A stretch of 64,000 nt of DNA from Rhizobium cauense (GTDB lineage Bacteria > Pseudomonadota > Alphaproteobacteria > Rhizobiales > Rhizobiaceae): positions 186,001 through 250,000 of the forward strand of contig NZ_JAEUAT010000001.1 in NCBI RefSeq assembly GCF_019511525.1, given 5' to 3'. Shown piece after piece: positions 9,133-18,465 of this stretch (its first letter is position 1; every line of letters starts with the position of its first letter). The position numbers were made by a program, and so were the translations under genes. Below the pieces are notes generated by a model. It had not been told where the DNA came from, searched no databases, and was given only the letters and a program-made list of their open reading frames with translations.

Positions 9133-9617
9133 TCGTGACGCTTGTTCTCATTGTCGCCCTCACCGCCGCCGCGATCGGCAGCGGCCTTGTCGCGGGCATC
9201 TTCTTTGCCTTCTCGACATTTATCATGACGTCCTTCGCCCGTATCCCCGCCGAACAGGGCATAGCGGCGATGAACTCCGTCAACGTCACGATCGTGCGCT
9301 CACCCTTCATGCTGCTTTTCGTGCCAACCGCAGTCCTGTGTCTCGTGATCGCTGCCTGCGCGTTCTTCTACTGGCGTGGTGGCACTAGCGCCTGGATGCT
9401 GGCGGGAGCGGCGCTTTATCTCTTTGCGTCCTTCCTTTCCACCATCGTCTTCAACGTGCCTATGAACGACGCGCTGGCGAAGGTCAGCGGCAACGGCGCG
9501 GAGGCGACCGCGCTCTGGACGAGCTATCTCAGGGACTGGACGTGGTGGAACCATGTCAGGACGATCGCTTCCCTGCTCGCCTCGATAGCCTTCGTGCGCG
9601 CCCTGATGCTGATCTGA
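9129..9617 (+). CDS. DUF1772 (anthrone-oxygenase-like) membrane protein
   Basis: 162 residues with four hydrophobic helices (about 3-28, 56-78, 84-104 and 137-160) and the DUF1772 pattern FNVPMNDALA and WTSYLRDWTWWNHVRT. Fungal relatives are anthrone oxygenases; bacterial ones are uncharacterised and often sit beside NmrA-like reductases, as here. ATG 9129 overlaps the previous stop (ATGA). The GGAGG there is only 2 bases from that ATG, so GTG at 9135 or ATG at 9120 remain possible starts. Confidence 0.82.
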   Translation: MIVTLVLIVALTAAAIGSGLVAGIFFAFSTFIMTSFARIPAEQGIAAMNSVNVTIVRSPFMLLFVPTAVLCLVIAACAFFYWRGGTSAWMLAGAALYLFASFLSTIVFNVPMNDALAKVSGNGAEATALWTSYLRDWTWWNHVRTIASLLASIAFVRALMLI

Positions 9618-9645
9618 AAAAAGGCGGGAGGGTGATCCTCCCGCC
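9617..9645 (-). terminator. Rho-independent terminator of the VOC gene
   Basis: Stem GGCGGGAGG / CCTCCCGCC; on the minus strand it is followed by six T. It lies just after the stop of the minus-strand glyoxalase-like gene and abuts the end of the DUF1772 gene on the other strand. Confidence 0.85.
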
Positions 9646-9652
9646 CGCAGCC

Positions 9653-10189
9653 TTACGTCCGTTCGCAGAAGGTCAGCCGGTTGTTGAAGGGATCGATGAC
9701 CTCCATTTCGAGGCCCCAGGGTGCTTCGTGCAGGCCGGGCTTCATGTAGCGATACTGCTTACCCGCAAGCTCCGCCTGGAAGGCACGCACGCCGGTGACC
9801 GGGATGAAGGCGCGAGCGCCGGGGCTGGCATCACCGGAATGCTCGCTGAGATGCAGGATCATGCCGCTTCTCGATACCTGGCAATAGAGCGGAAAATGGT
9901 CGCCAAAACGATGCTCCCAGTCGAGCGCGAAGCCAAGAAAGCCGCAATAGAATTCTTTCGTCTTGTCGACATCGAAGATGCGGAAGATCGGGATCGGCGG
10001 CTGAATGGCAATCGCCGGGGCGTCCGCCTGCTGCTCATCGAGCTTCGCCGAGAGAATGTTCCACTGATCGAACCCGAACTGCCGGGCCACGATCTCGAGG
10101 GTTTCGCTGTGTGTGAGGTCTACGTCGCGGGCAGCCAAGGCTTGCCGCAGGGCTTTCGCCATGAGTTTTGCGTCACGAAAATCGCGCAT
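9653..10189 (-). CDS. Glyoxalase/VOC-superfamily protein with N-terminal helical domain
   Basis: 178 residues. Residues 1-55 form the helical module common before some bleomycin-resistance-like VOC domains (MAKALRQALAARDVDLTHSETLEIVARQFGF reading in two halves, followed by WNILSAKLD). Residues about 62-178 are a VOC fold (IPIFRIFDVDKTKEFYCGFLGF, ending MEVIDPFNNRLTFCER). Such proteins bind metal and act as dioxygenases, lyases or antibiotic-binding proteins; the substrate is not predictable. The start has GGAAGGAA just upstream. Monocistronic, with its own terminator. Confidence 0.85.
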   Translation of the reverse strand: MRDFRDAKLMAKALRQALAARDVDLTHSETLEIVARQFGFDQWNILSAKLDEQQADAPAIAIQPPIPIFRIFDVDKTKEFYCGFLGFALDWEHRFGDHFPLYCQVSRSGMILHLSEHSGDASPGARAFIPVTGVRAFQAELAGKQYRYMKPGLHEAPWGLEMEVIDPFNNRLTFCERT

Positions 10190-10378
10190 GGTTCATTCCT
10201 TCCGTTGGCGGCAAACAGGATGATCAGTGCCCGCGTCTGCTGACCCGTTCGCCATCAATCGCCAAACGGCAAGGGATGTGAAGGATGTATCTGGATGCAT
10301 TCACCATCGCGCTTTCGCGCCGCGGGGCGGCTGGCCGCATCCGGCCGAGGGTGACAATAGAAGAAGCGAGTGGCTCGA

Positions 10379-11557
10379 TCAAGAGCCCGTGCGCGCTGCG
10401 CCCACGGGAACGGCGTGGAGATGGCCTGCGAGCTCGATGCGGTTACGGCCTGCGCGCTTGGCGGTATAGAGCGCCTTGTCGGCAGAACTCAGCATGGTGT
10501 CGAGTTCCATCGGCGTCGAGCGTCCCGGCGCAACGCCGACGCTGACAGTACATCTGCGGCTCTCGCCCTCGAGATAGATCTCGCGGCCGGCGAAGGCCTT
10601 GCGGATACGCTCGGCCACCTTTTCGGCACGGCCTGGCACGGTCTCCTTCAACACAAGAGCAAACTCTTCGCCACCAAGGCGTGCGGCGGTGTCTCCGGCC
10701 CGGCAGTTGGCGGACAGTTCGGCTGCGAAGACCTTGAGCACGCGATCGCCGCTAGCGTGGCCGAAAGTGTCGTTTATGGATTTAAAATGATCGAGATCGA
10801 AGACCAGCACTGCGGTCCCCGGCCCCATCGTGCCCTTCCCGTAGCGATCAAACAGCGCGCGTCGATTGAGGAGACCGGTCAGCGGATCCGTGATGGCATC
10901 CAACCGGTGGCGCGCGGCAAGCCGCCACTGGTGGAGCGCCAGCGACAGTGCGCCGATACCTGTCATGCTGGCGATGCAGACCGCGATGCTGAGGTCCTCC
11001 GCCCAGTTGCTTGGCGCGACGCCCAGCACCATCTTGCCGTCCGCGATCAGGACACCGGCACACAGCACGAACGATATCGCTGTCAGGCAGTAGAGCGCGG
11101 TAATTCCGGTCAAGGGCACCGGCGCCTCGGCCCGCGCCCGCCAATATTGATAGGCGGTGCCGAAGAGCATCGCGGCGATTGCCGTGTTCTGGGCAATGAA
11201 CGCAAGGCCATCATAACCGATCAGCAACGGCGGTATGGAAACGATCATTGCCGTGGCGGCGCAGGCGACGGTGGCGCGACGCGGCAGCCTGCCGGTAAGA
11301 AACTGGCTGCCGCCTCCCCAGAGTGCAGCAAAGCCGGAGTGGAAAAGCACGAAGGAGACGACGGCGAACGCCGTCACCGGATGATCAACATAGAGGCTGT
11401 AGGCGAGGATGCCGCTGACGATGAGAACAAGCCCGAGCGTGCCGGTCAGAAGGAACGTCTCGGTGCGTCGTGCAAACCAGCTGCCCAGCAGCGTCACGGC
11501 AAGACACGTCGCCGAGACGGCAAGCGCCATCAATAGGGAATTGTAATCAAGCGTCAT
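10379..11557 (-). CDS. Membrane diguanylate cyclase with polytopic N-terminus
   Basis: 392 residues. The first ~205 residues contain about six to seven hydrophobic helices without a recognised sensor domain. The rest is a GGDEF domain with DPLTGLLNRRALF, DLDHFKSINDTFGH and the active site GGEEF. An RAGD I-site lies five residues before the motif, so feedback-inhibited c-di-GMP synthesis is expected. It is the second GGDEF protein within 5 kb; the two are unrelated in their N-terminal parts. Confidence 0.9.
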   Translation of the reverse strand: MTLDYNSLLMALAVSATCLAVTLLGSWFARRTETFLLTGTLGLVLIVSGILAYSLYVDHPVTAFAVVSFVLFHSGFAALWGGGSQFLTGRLPRRATVACAATAMIVSIPPLLIGYDGLAFIAQNTAIAAMLFGTAYQYWRARAEAPVPLTGITALYCLTAISFVLCAGVLIADGKMVLGVAPSNWAEDLSIAVCIASMTGIGALSLALHQWRLAARHRLDAITDPLTGLLNRRALFDRYGKGTMGPGTAVLVFDLDHFKSINDTFGHASGDRVLKVFAAELSANCRAGDTAARLGGEEFALVLKETVPGRAEKVAERIRKAFAGREIYLEGESRRCTVSVGVAPGRSTPMELDTMLSSADKALYTAKRAGRNRIELAGHLHAVPVGAARTGS

Positions 11558-11742
11558 GCTCTAAAAATCGCGACAACTGCCACGCCCCTCATTCGTGCGA
11601 AGCCTACGGCCCAGCGATGACGAATGTCTTACCTATTTCGTTAAAAAGTCATGCATTCAAATCAACAATGAGGCGGGCATAGCATATCGATGCCGCGCCT
11701 TAAGAAAAGCAGCAGTAAAAATTGCGTGATGCCAGAATATCC

Positions 11743-12783
11743 TTACCGCTGGACATCCCAATGGAGCGGGAACATTGGATCGAAAACCGTAACGGGGCCG
11801 GCACCGGTTTCGATCTTGGCGGGAAAGCTCACCGGCTCATTGCGTCTGACGAGCGTTATTCTTTCCTCATTGACAGGAAGACCATACCAGGCGGGTCCAT
11901 TCAACGACGCGAAAGCTTCAAGCTTGTCGAGCGCTTCGTCCTGTTCAAAGACGTGCGCAAGGCAGCTCATCGTGTTGATCGAGGTGTAGATCCCGGCGCA
12001 GCCACAGGCACATTCCTTCAAGGGATCCACATGCGGTGCGGAATCCGTGCCCAGGAAGAAGCGCGGATCGCCGCTCGTTGCAGCGGCGCGCAATGCAAGG
12101 CGATGGTTCTCCCGCTTGGCGACCGGCAGGCAATAATAATGCGGCCGAATGCCGCCGACGAGGATGGCGTTGCGGTTGATGATCAGGTGATGCGTCGTAA
12201 TCGAGCCTGCGAGGTTGCTCTTCGCCGACTTGATATAATCGATGCCGTCCTTGGTGGTGACGTGTTCCATCGTCACCTTCAGCTCGGGCAGACGCTTGCG
12301 CAACGGGTCGAGCACGGTTTCGATAAACACTGCCTCGCGATCGAATATGTCGACGTCAGGCGTTGTGACCTCGCCGTGGACGCAGAGCGGCAGGCCGATC
12401 TTCGCCATCCGCTCCAGCACCGGCATTGCCTTTTCGATATCGCGCACGCCGCCATGCGAGTTGGTGGTGGCGCCGGCCGGGTAAAGCTTCACCGCCGTGA
12501 TCAGCCCGCTCTTTCTGCCGGCCTCGACATCGTCAGGATTGGTGTGCTCCGTCAGGTAGAGCGTCATCAGCGGCTGGAACGTATCGCCCTTGGGCAATGC
12601 CGCCATGATGCGGCCGCGATAGGCTTCGGCATCGGCTGTGGTGACCACCGGCGGCACGAGGTTCGGCATGATGATCGCGCGGGCGAAGTCGCGGCTGGTA
12701 TCGCCGATCACACCTTCCAGCATGGCGCCGTCACGCAGGTGCAGGTGCCAATCATCGGGACGACGGATGGTGATCGATTGCAT
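11743..12783 (-). CDS. pyrC: Dihydroorotase (class II type)
   Basis: 346 residues, the length of homodimeric E. coli-type PyrC. It closes carbamoyl-aspartate to dihydroorotate in pyrimidine synthesis. Visible are the zinc-binding [10 protein letters not shown] near the N-terminus, the NLVPPV segment, [11 protein letters not shown] with the carboxylated Lys, the metal-ligand His of LCVHGEV and MEHVTTKDG, and the catalytic Asp in [10 protein letters not shown]. Starts directly at the ATG 12783. It stands between a diguanylate cyclase and a DUF805 gene. Confidence 0.97.
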   Translation of the reverse strand: MQSITIRRPDDWHLHLRDGAMLEGVIGDTSRDFARAIIMPNLVPPVVTTADAEAYRGRIMAALPKGDTFQPLMTLYLTEHTNPDDVEAGRKSGLITAVKLYPAGATTNSHGGVRDIEKAMPVLERMAKIGLPLCVHGEVTTPDVDIFDREAVFIETVLDPLRKRLPELKVTMEHVTTKDGIDYIKSAKSNLAGSITTHHLIINRNAILVGGIRPHYYCLPVAKRENHRLALRAAATSGDPRFFLGTDSAPHVDPLKECACGCAGIYTSINTMSCLAHVFEQDEALDKLEAFASLNGPAWYGLPVNEERITLVRRNEPVSFPAKIETGAGPVTVFDPMFPLHWDVQR

Positions 12784-12869
12784 GCGCTGAAACTCCGCGG
12801 GCTGGCCTATAAGGTTCAGCCCTGCGCATTATCACCCGAACGCGGGGCATGGCAAACACTTTGCCTGCT

Positions 12870-13217
12870 TCAGGACGGTATGCCGTACTGGTTTGGACCT
12901 GCGGTGCCGCGCGTGAGATACCAGACGAGAAGCACGATCCAGCCGACAAGCGGGATAAGGCCGACAAGTAGCCACCAGCCTGAGCGATCGATATCGTGCA
13001 GGCGGCGGACCGCCACGCCCAGGCCGGGAAGCAGCACAACAAGACCGTAGATGGCGCCAAGTATCTCGTAGCCGAAGAGGGCTTTGTCGAGAAAGGCAAG
13101 GATCAACGAAGCAATGACATTAAAGAGTGCAAACCACCAGAATTCCGGCCGCCCGGCGCGGCCGCTGAAAACGGCATACTTAGAGAAGACTGACGAGACT
13201 GCTTCAGTGAAGCTCAT
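12870..13217 (-). CDS. DUF805 small membrane protein
   Basis: 115 residues. Start at the ATG preceded by GGAGGGAGAGCGC rather than the ATG seven codons upstream. The N-terminal FSGRAGRPEFWWF and the central VRRLHDIDRSGWW with about four membrane helices are typical of DUF805 (YhaH-like) inner-membrane proteins, whose function is unknown. The gene lies between pyrC and frcK on the same strand with 86- and 117-base gaps. Confidence 0.85.
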   Translation of the reverse strand: MSFTEAVSSVFSKYAVFSGRAGRPEFWWFALFNVIASLILAFLDKALFGYEILGAIYGLVVLLPGLGVAVRRLHDIDRSGWWLLVGLIPLVGWIVLLVWYLTRGTAGPNQYGIPS

Positions 13218-13334
13218 GCGCTCTCCCTCCATGCCCAAACGTTCCGCAACAAAGCAGAAGTTGCATAAGGACGAACCTGCAACGATTCTTCTGACGCCGC
13301 AAGGCTTGCGCTTCAGCCTCGAGCGGAGACAGCC

Positions 13335-13961
13335 TCAGGCTATTTCGAGGGTGACATCCGCCCTGCGGCGATTGCCGAGGATCAAGCGGCCATTGGGCAG
13401 ATCGTTGCCATAGACCTTCGCGCTGGCTTCCTCTTCACTGAGCTTGTAGCCACGCCAGCGCTCCCACAGCCGCTCTTCCAGCACCTCGATCGGCGGCGCC
13501 AGCATGACCGAGTAGTCGAAGATGCCCTCGAGTTCGGCCCATTTTCCCAGGCTGAAGAGCAGATAGTTGCCCTCGACGATGATGAAGCGATGCTCCGGCG
13601 ATACAACGCGCGCCGAAGCGATGGCTAGCTCGCGGGAACGATCGAAGACCGGAATAAGCACTTCCTGATCCGCCGGACGAACGGCCCTGATGATATCGAG
13701 GAAGCCACGGACATCGAAAGTCTCGGGAATGCCCTTGCGGGCAAGCAGGCCACGTTCGATGAGGATGGCATTGTCCATATGGAAACCGTCCATCGGCAGG
13801 ACCTCGGCCGTCTCTCCCCTCGCCTTGAGGGCATCGGCGAGGTTGTCCGCCATTGTGGACTTGCCAGCGCCGGGCGGGCCGGCGATGGCAATCAGGAAGC
13901 GTCTCACATCGCCGGCGCGGCCGATGACATCGCCGGCGATCTCGTCAATCGTTGCGCTCAT
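13335..13961 (-). CDS. frcK: Kinase-like P-loop protein of the fructose transport operon
   Basis: 208 residues with a Walker A motif GPPGAGKST at residues 28-36 and a pantothenate/uridine-kinase-like layout (PMDGFHMDN, FDVRGFL, IVEGNYLLF). It corresponds to FrcK of the S. meliloti frcBCAK operon, a putative sugar or nucleoside kinase whose reaction is not established. Its ATG overlaps the frcA stop (ATGA), so it is translationally coupled and is the last gene of the frc operon. Confidence 0.85.
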   Translation of the reverse strand: MSATIDEIAGDVIGRAGDVRRFLIAIAGPPGAGKSTMADNLADALKARGETAEVLPMDGFHMDNAILIERGLLARKGIPETFDVRGFLDIIRAVRPADQEVLIPVFDRSRELAIASARVVSPEHRFIIVEGNYLLFSLGKWAELEGIFDYSVMLAPPIEVLEERLWERWRGYKLSEEEASAKVYGNDLPNGRLILGNRRRADVTLEIA

Positions 13962-14740
13962 GCAGCGACCGGCTCCGTCGGGGCGGCCTTGGCGCCGGTC
14001 ATGAAGGCGACGGCATCGGACATCGTGTATTCCTTCGGATTGATAACCGTGAGGCGACGACCGAGCCTGTGAATGTGGATGCGGTCGGCAACCTCGAAGA
14101 CGTGCGGCATATTGTGCGAGATCAGAACGATCGGCAAGCCGCGCGAGCGTACGTCGAGGATCAGCTCCAACACCTTGCGGCTTTCCTTGACGCCGAGGGC
14201 CGCCGTCGGCTCGTCCATGATGACGACCTTCGATCCGAAGGCAGCCGCCCGCGCCACCGCCACGCCCTGGCGTTGGCCACCCGAAAGGGTTTCGACGGCC
14301 TGATTGATGTTCTGGATGGTCATCAGGCCAAGCTCGGTCAGCTTGGTTCGTGCGCGATTTTCCATTTCCGGGCGATCGAGCATGCGGAACCAGCTGCCGA
14401 GAATACCCGGCCGCCGGATCTCGCGACCGAGGAACATGTTGTCGGCGATCGATAGCGCCGGCGAAAGCGCGAGGTTCTGATACACCGTCTCGATGCCCGC
14501 TTCGCGCGCCTCCATCGGCGACTTGAAGTGGACCGGTTTGCCCTCCAGCGTGATCTCGCCCTCATCGGGACTGATCGCGCCTGAGATCGCCTTGATGAGC
14601 GACGATTTGCCGGCGCCGTTGTCGCCGATCACGGCGAGGATTTCGCCGGGATAAAGATCGAAATCGGCGTGATCGAGTGCGGTGACGCGTCCGTAGCGCT
14701 TGACCAGGCCGCGTGCCGAGAGAAGAGGTTCGTTCGCCAT
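13958..14740 (-). CDS. frcA: Fructose ABC transporter ATP-binding protein
   Basis: 260 residues from the ATG at 14740 (MANEPLLSARGLVKRYG), the same length as S. meliloti FrcA; an in-frame start 48 bases upstream would run into frcC. Walker A GDNGAGKSS, signature LSGGQRQGVA, Walker B VVIMDEPTAAL and the H-loop LISHNMP are all present. It has a single ABC cassette, not the tandem fused cassette of RbsA-type ATPases, so a homodimer should power import. It starts 2 bases after the frcC stop. Confidence 0.93.
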   Translation of the reverse strand: MANEPLLSARGLVKRYGRVTALDHADFDLYPGEILAVIGDNGAGKSSLIKAISGAISPDEGEITLEGKPVHFKSPMEAREAGIETVYQNLALSPALSIADNMFLGREIRRPGILGSWFRMLDRPEMENRARTKLTELGLMTIQNINQAVETLSGGQRQGVAVARAAAFGSKVVIMDEPTAALGVKESRKVLELILDVRSRGLPIVLISHNMPHVFEVADRIHIHRLGRRLTVINPKEYTMSDAVAFMTGAKAAPTEPVAA

Positions 14741-14741
14741 A

Positions 14742-15806
14742 TTACACCGACACCTTTCTGATCCACTGGTCGATCGCGACTGCGGCAATGATGAGCACGC
14801 CGGTGAGCAACACCTTCCATTGCGGATCGGCGCCGAGCATGTTGAGGCCCATCGAGACCACGCCGACGATCATCGCGCCGAACAGGGTGCCAAGGATTGA
14901 GCCGCGGCCGCCGAAGAGCGAGATCCCGCCGATCACGGTTGCCGTGATCGCCTGCAGGTTATAGTCCGTCACCGCGGACGAGGGGGAGATCGAGCCGTTG
15001 CGGCCGATCGAGACCCAGGCTGCGAAGGCGGCAATGACGCCCGAAACAGTGTAAACCGTGAGCAGGACGCTCTTGGTCTGGATACCTGAAAGCTTTGCCG
15101 CTTCCGGATCATCGCCGACGGCATAGACGTGACGGCCCCAGGCCGTGTGATTGAGGATATACCAGAGCGCAAGGACAAGCAGCACCATGGCAATGACCCC
15201 GAGGGTCAGAACGGCGTTGCCAAGCCTGAAGCTGATTGCGAAGAAATGCAGCAGCGGTGCCTGTGCGTCGACATCGGTGTCGCGGATCGTTTCGTTGGCG
15301 GAATAGATGAAGTTCGTCGCCATGACGATATTCCAGGTACCGAGCGTCACGATGAACGGTGGCAACTTCATGAAGGCAACGAGGAAGCCGTTCAGCAAAC
15401 CACAAAGGCCGCCAGCGAGCATGCCGGCAAGCACGGCGATTGGCGTGGGAATGCCATAGGTGACGGCAACGTTGCCCATGATGACGGCCGAAATGACCAT
15501 GATCACGCCGATCGAGAGATCGATGCCCGCCGTCAGGATAACCAGTGTCTGCGCAGCGCCGAGAATACCGACGATGGCGATCTGCTGGAGGATAAGCGTC
15601 AGCGTGTAGGACGAGAAGAACCGCCCACCAATCGCTATACCGAAGATGATGATCGACAGCACCAGCACGATCAGCGGCACTGCGGCCGGTGTCGAGTGCA
15701 GGAAGTGCTGCGCACGCTTCACAAATGGGACGGCTTGATGCTCGAACGACGCGACATTCTTGTCGCTGCCGTCAAGCACCCGTTCGAATTCCTGTGCTCC
15801 GGTCAT
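14742..15806 (-). CDS. frcC: Fructose ABC transporter permease
   Basis: 354 residues, an RbsC/BPD_transp_2-type permease with an N-terminal cytoplasmic tail of ~38 residues and about ten membrane helices. The ATP-binding-contact loop (AVGDDPEAAKLSGI) is typical of the carbohydrate-uptake-2 family. The ATG is preceded by GGAGGAGAAACA. It forms the inner-membrane channel for the sugar delivered by FrcB. A GC-rich hairpin lies in the 152-base gap between frcB and frcC and may lower expression of the membrane genes relative to the binding protein. Confidence 0.92.
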   Translation of the reverse strand: MTGAQEFERVLDGSDKNVASFEHQAVPFVKRAQHFLHSTPAAVPLIVLVLSIIIFGIAIGGRFFSSYTLTLILQQIAIVGILGAAQTLVILTAGIDLSIGVIMVISAVIMGNVAVTYGIPTPIAVLAGMLAGGLCGLLNGFLVAFMKLPPFIVTLGTWNIVMATNFIYSANETIRDTDVDAQAPLLHFFAISFRLGNAVLTLGVIAMVLLVLALWYILNHTAWGRHVYAVGDDPEAAKLSGIQTKSVLLTVYTVSGVIAAFAAWVSIGRNGSISPSSAVTDYNLQAITATVIGGISLFGGRGSILGTLFGAMIVGVVSMGLNMLGADPQWKVLLTGVLIIAAVAIDQWIRKVSV

Positions 15807-15911
15807 TGTTTCTCCTCCGTTTTCGCGCCAAACCGCGCACGGAAGCCCTGCCCCATATCACTCCGGTCTTTGTTCGCCGGCTTCCGAGACAGCAGCTATG
15901 GTCGGTCGAAA

Positions 15912-15937
15912 CCGGCCGAGGATCAAGCCCCGGCCGG
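15912..15937 (-). other. Intercistronic hairpin between frcB and frcC
   Basis: On the transcript strand, CCGGCCG and CGGCCGG pair perfectly across a 12-nt loop, just after the frcB stop. There is no T run, so it is not a classical terminator. Such hairpins often protect the 3' end of the abundant binding-protein message. Confidence 0.55.
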
Positions 15938-15958
15938 CGGTAAGTTATGTCGTGGAAA

Positions 15959-16984
15959 TTAGCCCCAGCACTTGTCGGTGCCGACCTTCGTGTCGATCGA
16001 CTCGAGGCCCGAAACCGGCTTGTCGGTCACCAGCGAAACGCCGGTGTCGAAGAAGGACTTGCCTTCGGTCGGCTTCGGCTTCTCACCGCTGTCGGCGAAC
16101 TTCTTAATTGCCTCGATGCCGAGCGACGCCATCAGCAGCGGATACTGCTGGGAGGTGGCGCCGATAACGCCGTCCTTCACGGACTGAACGCCCGGGCAAC
16201 CGCCGTCAACCGAGACGATTAGAACGTTCTTTTCCATGCCGACAGCCTTGAGGGCCTGGTAGGCGCCGACAGCAGCCGGCTCGTTGATCGTGTGAATGAC
16301 GTTGATGCTCGGATCCTTCTGCAGAAGGTTTTCCATGGCCTTGCGGCCGCCTTCCTCGTTACCGTTCGTCACGTCGTGACCGACGATGCGCGGATCGTCC
16401 TCATCGCCGATCTTGTTCGGGTCCTTGGTGTCGATGCCGAAGCCCATCATGAAGCCCTGGTCACGCAGAACGTCGACGGTCGGCTGCGATGGCGTCAAGT
16501 CGAGGAAGCCAACCTTGGCATCCTTTGCCTTGTCGCCGAGCGTTTCCTTGGCCCACTGGCCAATAAGCTTGCCGGCGAGCAGGTTGTCGGTTGCGAAGGT
16601 TGCGTCGGCAGCGTCAGCCGGATCGAGCGGGGTGTCGAGCGCAATGACCAGCAAGCCAGCATCGCGGGCCTTCTTGACCGACGGGACGATGCCCTTCGTA
16701 TCGGATGCCGTGATCAGGATGCCCTTCGCGCCGTCGGCGATGCAGCTTTCGATCGCGGCAACCTGGCTTTCGCTGTCACCATCGATCTTGCCTGCGTAGG
16801 ACTTGAGCGTCACACCCAGTTCCTTGGCCTTGGCGGTCGCGCCTTCCTTCATCTTGACGAAGAATGGGTTGGTGTCGGTCTTGGTGATGAGGCACGCGGA
16901 AACATCCGCAGCCATTGCCGGCGCCGAGAAGGCGACACCGAGAGCAAGCGCGCCGAGCGCGGCGGAAAGCACTGATTTCTTCAT
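15959..16984 (-). CDS. frcB: Fructose ABC transporter periplasmic binding protein
   Basis: 341 residues with a signal peptide ([20 protein letters not shown], cleavage after APAMA) and a periplasmic-binding-protein-I/RbsB-like sugar domain ([33 protein letters not shown]). It captures fructose (in S. meliloti also mannose and ribose) in the periplasm and delivers it to FrcCA. The ATG is preceded by GGGAGGAG. First gene of the minus-strand operon, with a clear promoter about 125 bases upstream and divergent frcR beyond it. Confidence 0.94.
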   Translation of the reverse strand: MKKSVLSAALGALALGVAFSAPAMAADVSACLITKTDTNPFFVKMKEGATAKAKELGVTLKSYAGKIDGDSESQVAAIESCIADGAKGILITASDTKGIVPSVKKARDAGLLVIALDTPLDPADAADATFATDNLLAGKLIGQWAKETLGDKAKDAKVGFLDLTPSQPTVDVLRDQGFMMGFGIDTKDPNKIGDEDDPRIVGHDVTNGNEEGGRKAMENLLQKDPSINVIHTINEPAAVGAYQALKAVGMEKNVLIVSVDGGCPGVQSVKDGVIGATSQQYPLLMASLGIEAIKKFADSGEKPKPTEGKSFFDTGVSLVTDKPVSGLESIDTKVGTDKCWG

Positions 16985-17105
16985 TTACTCCTCCCAGAGA
17001 TTGGCCGACCCGCCCCATGGCGGTATCGGAATTGACAGGCACGAGAACCGCTGCAGTCTCGCCGGCGGCCTCCTCCAAGCCGTTCCGTGCCGTTTGACGA
17101 GGGCA

Positions 17106-17134
17106 ATTAAGAGCGAAAGAAATCGCCTTGTCAA
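17106..17134 (-). promoter_or_regulatory. Promoter of frcBCAK
   Basis: On the minus strand TTGACA (17134-17129), a 17-base spacer and CTTAAT (17111-17106), close to the rhizobial housekeeping-sigma consensus. Transcription would begin near 17099, giving a leader of about 115 bases before frcB. Confidence 0.75.
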
Positions 17135-17149
17135 TAAATAAATCCAATT

Positions 17150-17162
17150 GAATTATTAATTC
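17150..17162. promoter_or_regulatory. Candidate FrcR operator
   Basis: GAATT, three bases, AATTC: a small perfect inverted repeat in an AT-rich island of an otherwise GC-rich region, 15 bases upstream of the frcB -35 box and about 55 bases before frcR. ROK-family repressors bind AT-rich inverted repeats; assignment to FrcR is inference. Confidence 0.45.
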
Positions 17163-17217
17163 GATATGGCATGCTTGGTAAAAATAGGGCATAGGCCAAG
17201 AGACGGGAGGAGTGGCT

Positions 17218-18465
17218 ATGTCGTCTTTGGACGGTCCGGTGCAAACGCCGGCCCAACCGCCTATTTTGAGTCCGGCCGGAGGCGCGAACCAGATCAGGGT
17301 GCGCGCCTACAACGAGCGGCTCGTGCTGTCGCTGGTGCGCCTCTACGGCTCCCAGTCGAAGGCTGATATCGCACGCCGAACCGGTCTTTCGGCGCAGACG
17401 GTTTCCGTCATCATGCGGGCGCTGGAGAAGGAAGGGCTGCTTTCTCGCGGCGAGCCTGTGCGCGGCCGCGTCGGCCAGCCGTCCATTCCGATGCGGCTCA
17501 ACCCCGATGCCGTTTACTCGTTTGGCGTGAAGATGGGCCGGCGCAGTGCTGACCTGGTGCTGATGGATTTCCTGGGCAATATCCGCCTGCAGCTTCACCA
17601 GACCTACGCCTATCCGCTACCGCAGGTTTTCCTGGATTTCATCACTTCGGGCATCCGCGAGCTTGAAAGTCGACTGGACGAGAAGCAGCGCAGCCGCATT
17701 GCCGGCATCGGCATCGCTGCCCCATTCGAACTCTGGAACTGGGAAGAAGAAGTCGGTTCGCCGAAGGGCGCCATGGATGTCTGGCGCGATTTCGATCTCC
17801 ATGCGGAGATTGCCGCCCGCGTTCCCTACCCTGTCTACCTGCAGAATGACGCCACAAGCGCCTGCGGCGCCGAACTCGTGTTCGGCATCGGACCGTCCTA
17901 CCCTGATTTCGTCTATTTCTTCATCGGCTCCTTCATCGGCGGCGGCATCGTTCTCAATTCGGCGATCTTTTCCGGCCGCACAGGCACGGCCGGAGCCATC
18001 GGCCCGCTTCCCGTCCGCGGCAAGAACGGCGAAACACTGCAGCTGCTGGAAGTTGCCTCGATCTTCGTTCTTGAGAACATGCTGCGCGAACGCGGCATCG
18101 ACCCGCAGCCGCTCTGGTATTCGGCAGACGACTGGATCGACTTCGGCGAGCCTCTCGAGACATGGATCGAGGACACCGCCAAAGCGCTCGCACAGGCAAT
18201 CGTCGCCGCCGCCTCGATCATCGACTTCAGTGCGGCTGTCATCGACGGCGGCTTTCCCGGATGGGTTCGCGAACGCATTGTGCAGGCGACGATCCGCGAG
18301 GCGGACCTGCTCGACCTTCAGGGCGTTGTCATGCCCGATATCATCGAGGGCGCGGTTGGCGCCCATGCGCGCGCCATCGGCGGCGCCAGCCTGCCGATCT
18401 TCGCACGTTACCTCACGGACCAGAATGTTCTATTCAAGGAGGTCGAATATGCTGAAGGGACTTAA
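17218..18465 (+). CDS. frcR: ROK-family transcriptional regulator of fructose transport
   Basis: 415 residues from the ATG at 17218, seven bases after GGGAGG; the in-frame GTG at 17212 is too close to that site. The N-terminal winged helix-turn-helix (SKADIARRTGLSAQTVSVIM, residues ~47-66) is followed by a ROK/NagC-like sugar-kinase fold with GIGIAAPFELW and a C-terminal domain. The zinc-binding CxCG-type ROK kinase motif is not evident, in line with a regulator rather than an active kinase. Divergent from frcB, as in S. meliloti, where FrcR controls frcBCAK. Confidence 0.9.
   Translation: MSSLDGPVQTPAQPPILSPAGGANQIRVRAYNERLVLSLVRLYGSQSKADIARRTGLSAQTVSVIMRALEKEGLLSRGEPVRGRVGQPSIPMRLNPDAVYSFGVKMGRRSADLVLMDFLGNIRLQLHQTYAYPLPQVFLDFITSGIRELESRLDEKQRSRIAGIGIAAPFELWNWEEEVGSPKGAMDVWRDFDLHAEIAARVPYPVYLQNDATSACGAELVFGIGPSYPDFVYFFIGSFIGGGIVLNSAIFSGRTGTAGAIGPLPVRGKNGETLQLLEVASIFVLENMLRERGIDPQPLWYSADDWIDFGEPLETWIEDTAKALAQAIVAAASIIDFSAAVIDGGFPGWVRERIVQATIREADLLDLQGVVMPDIIEGAVGAHARAIGGASLPIFARYLTDQNVLFKEVEYAEGT

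Noticed and set aside
13218..13334. Possible terminator after frcK
   Set aside because: A short AGCCTGAGGCT palindrome is present but has no T run and a weak stem.
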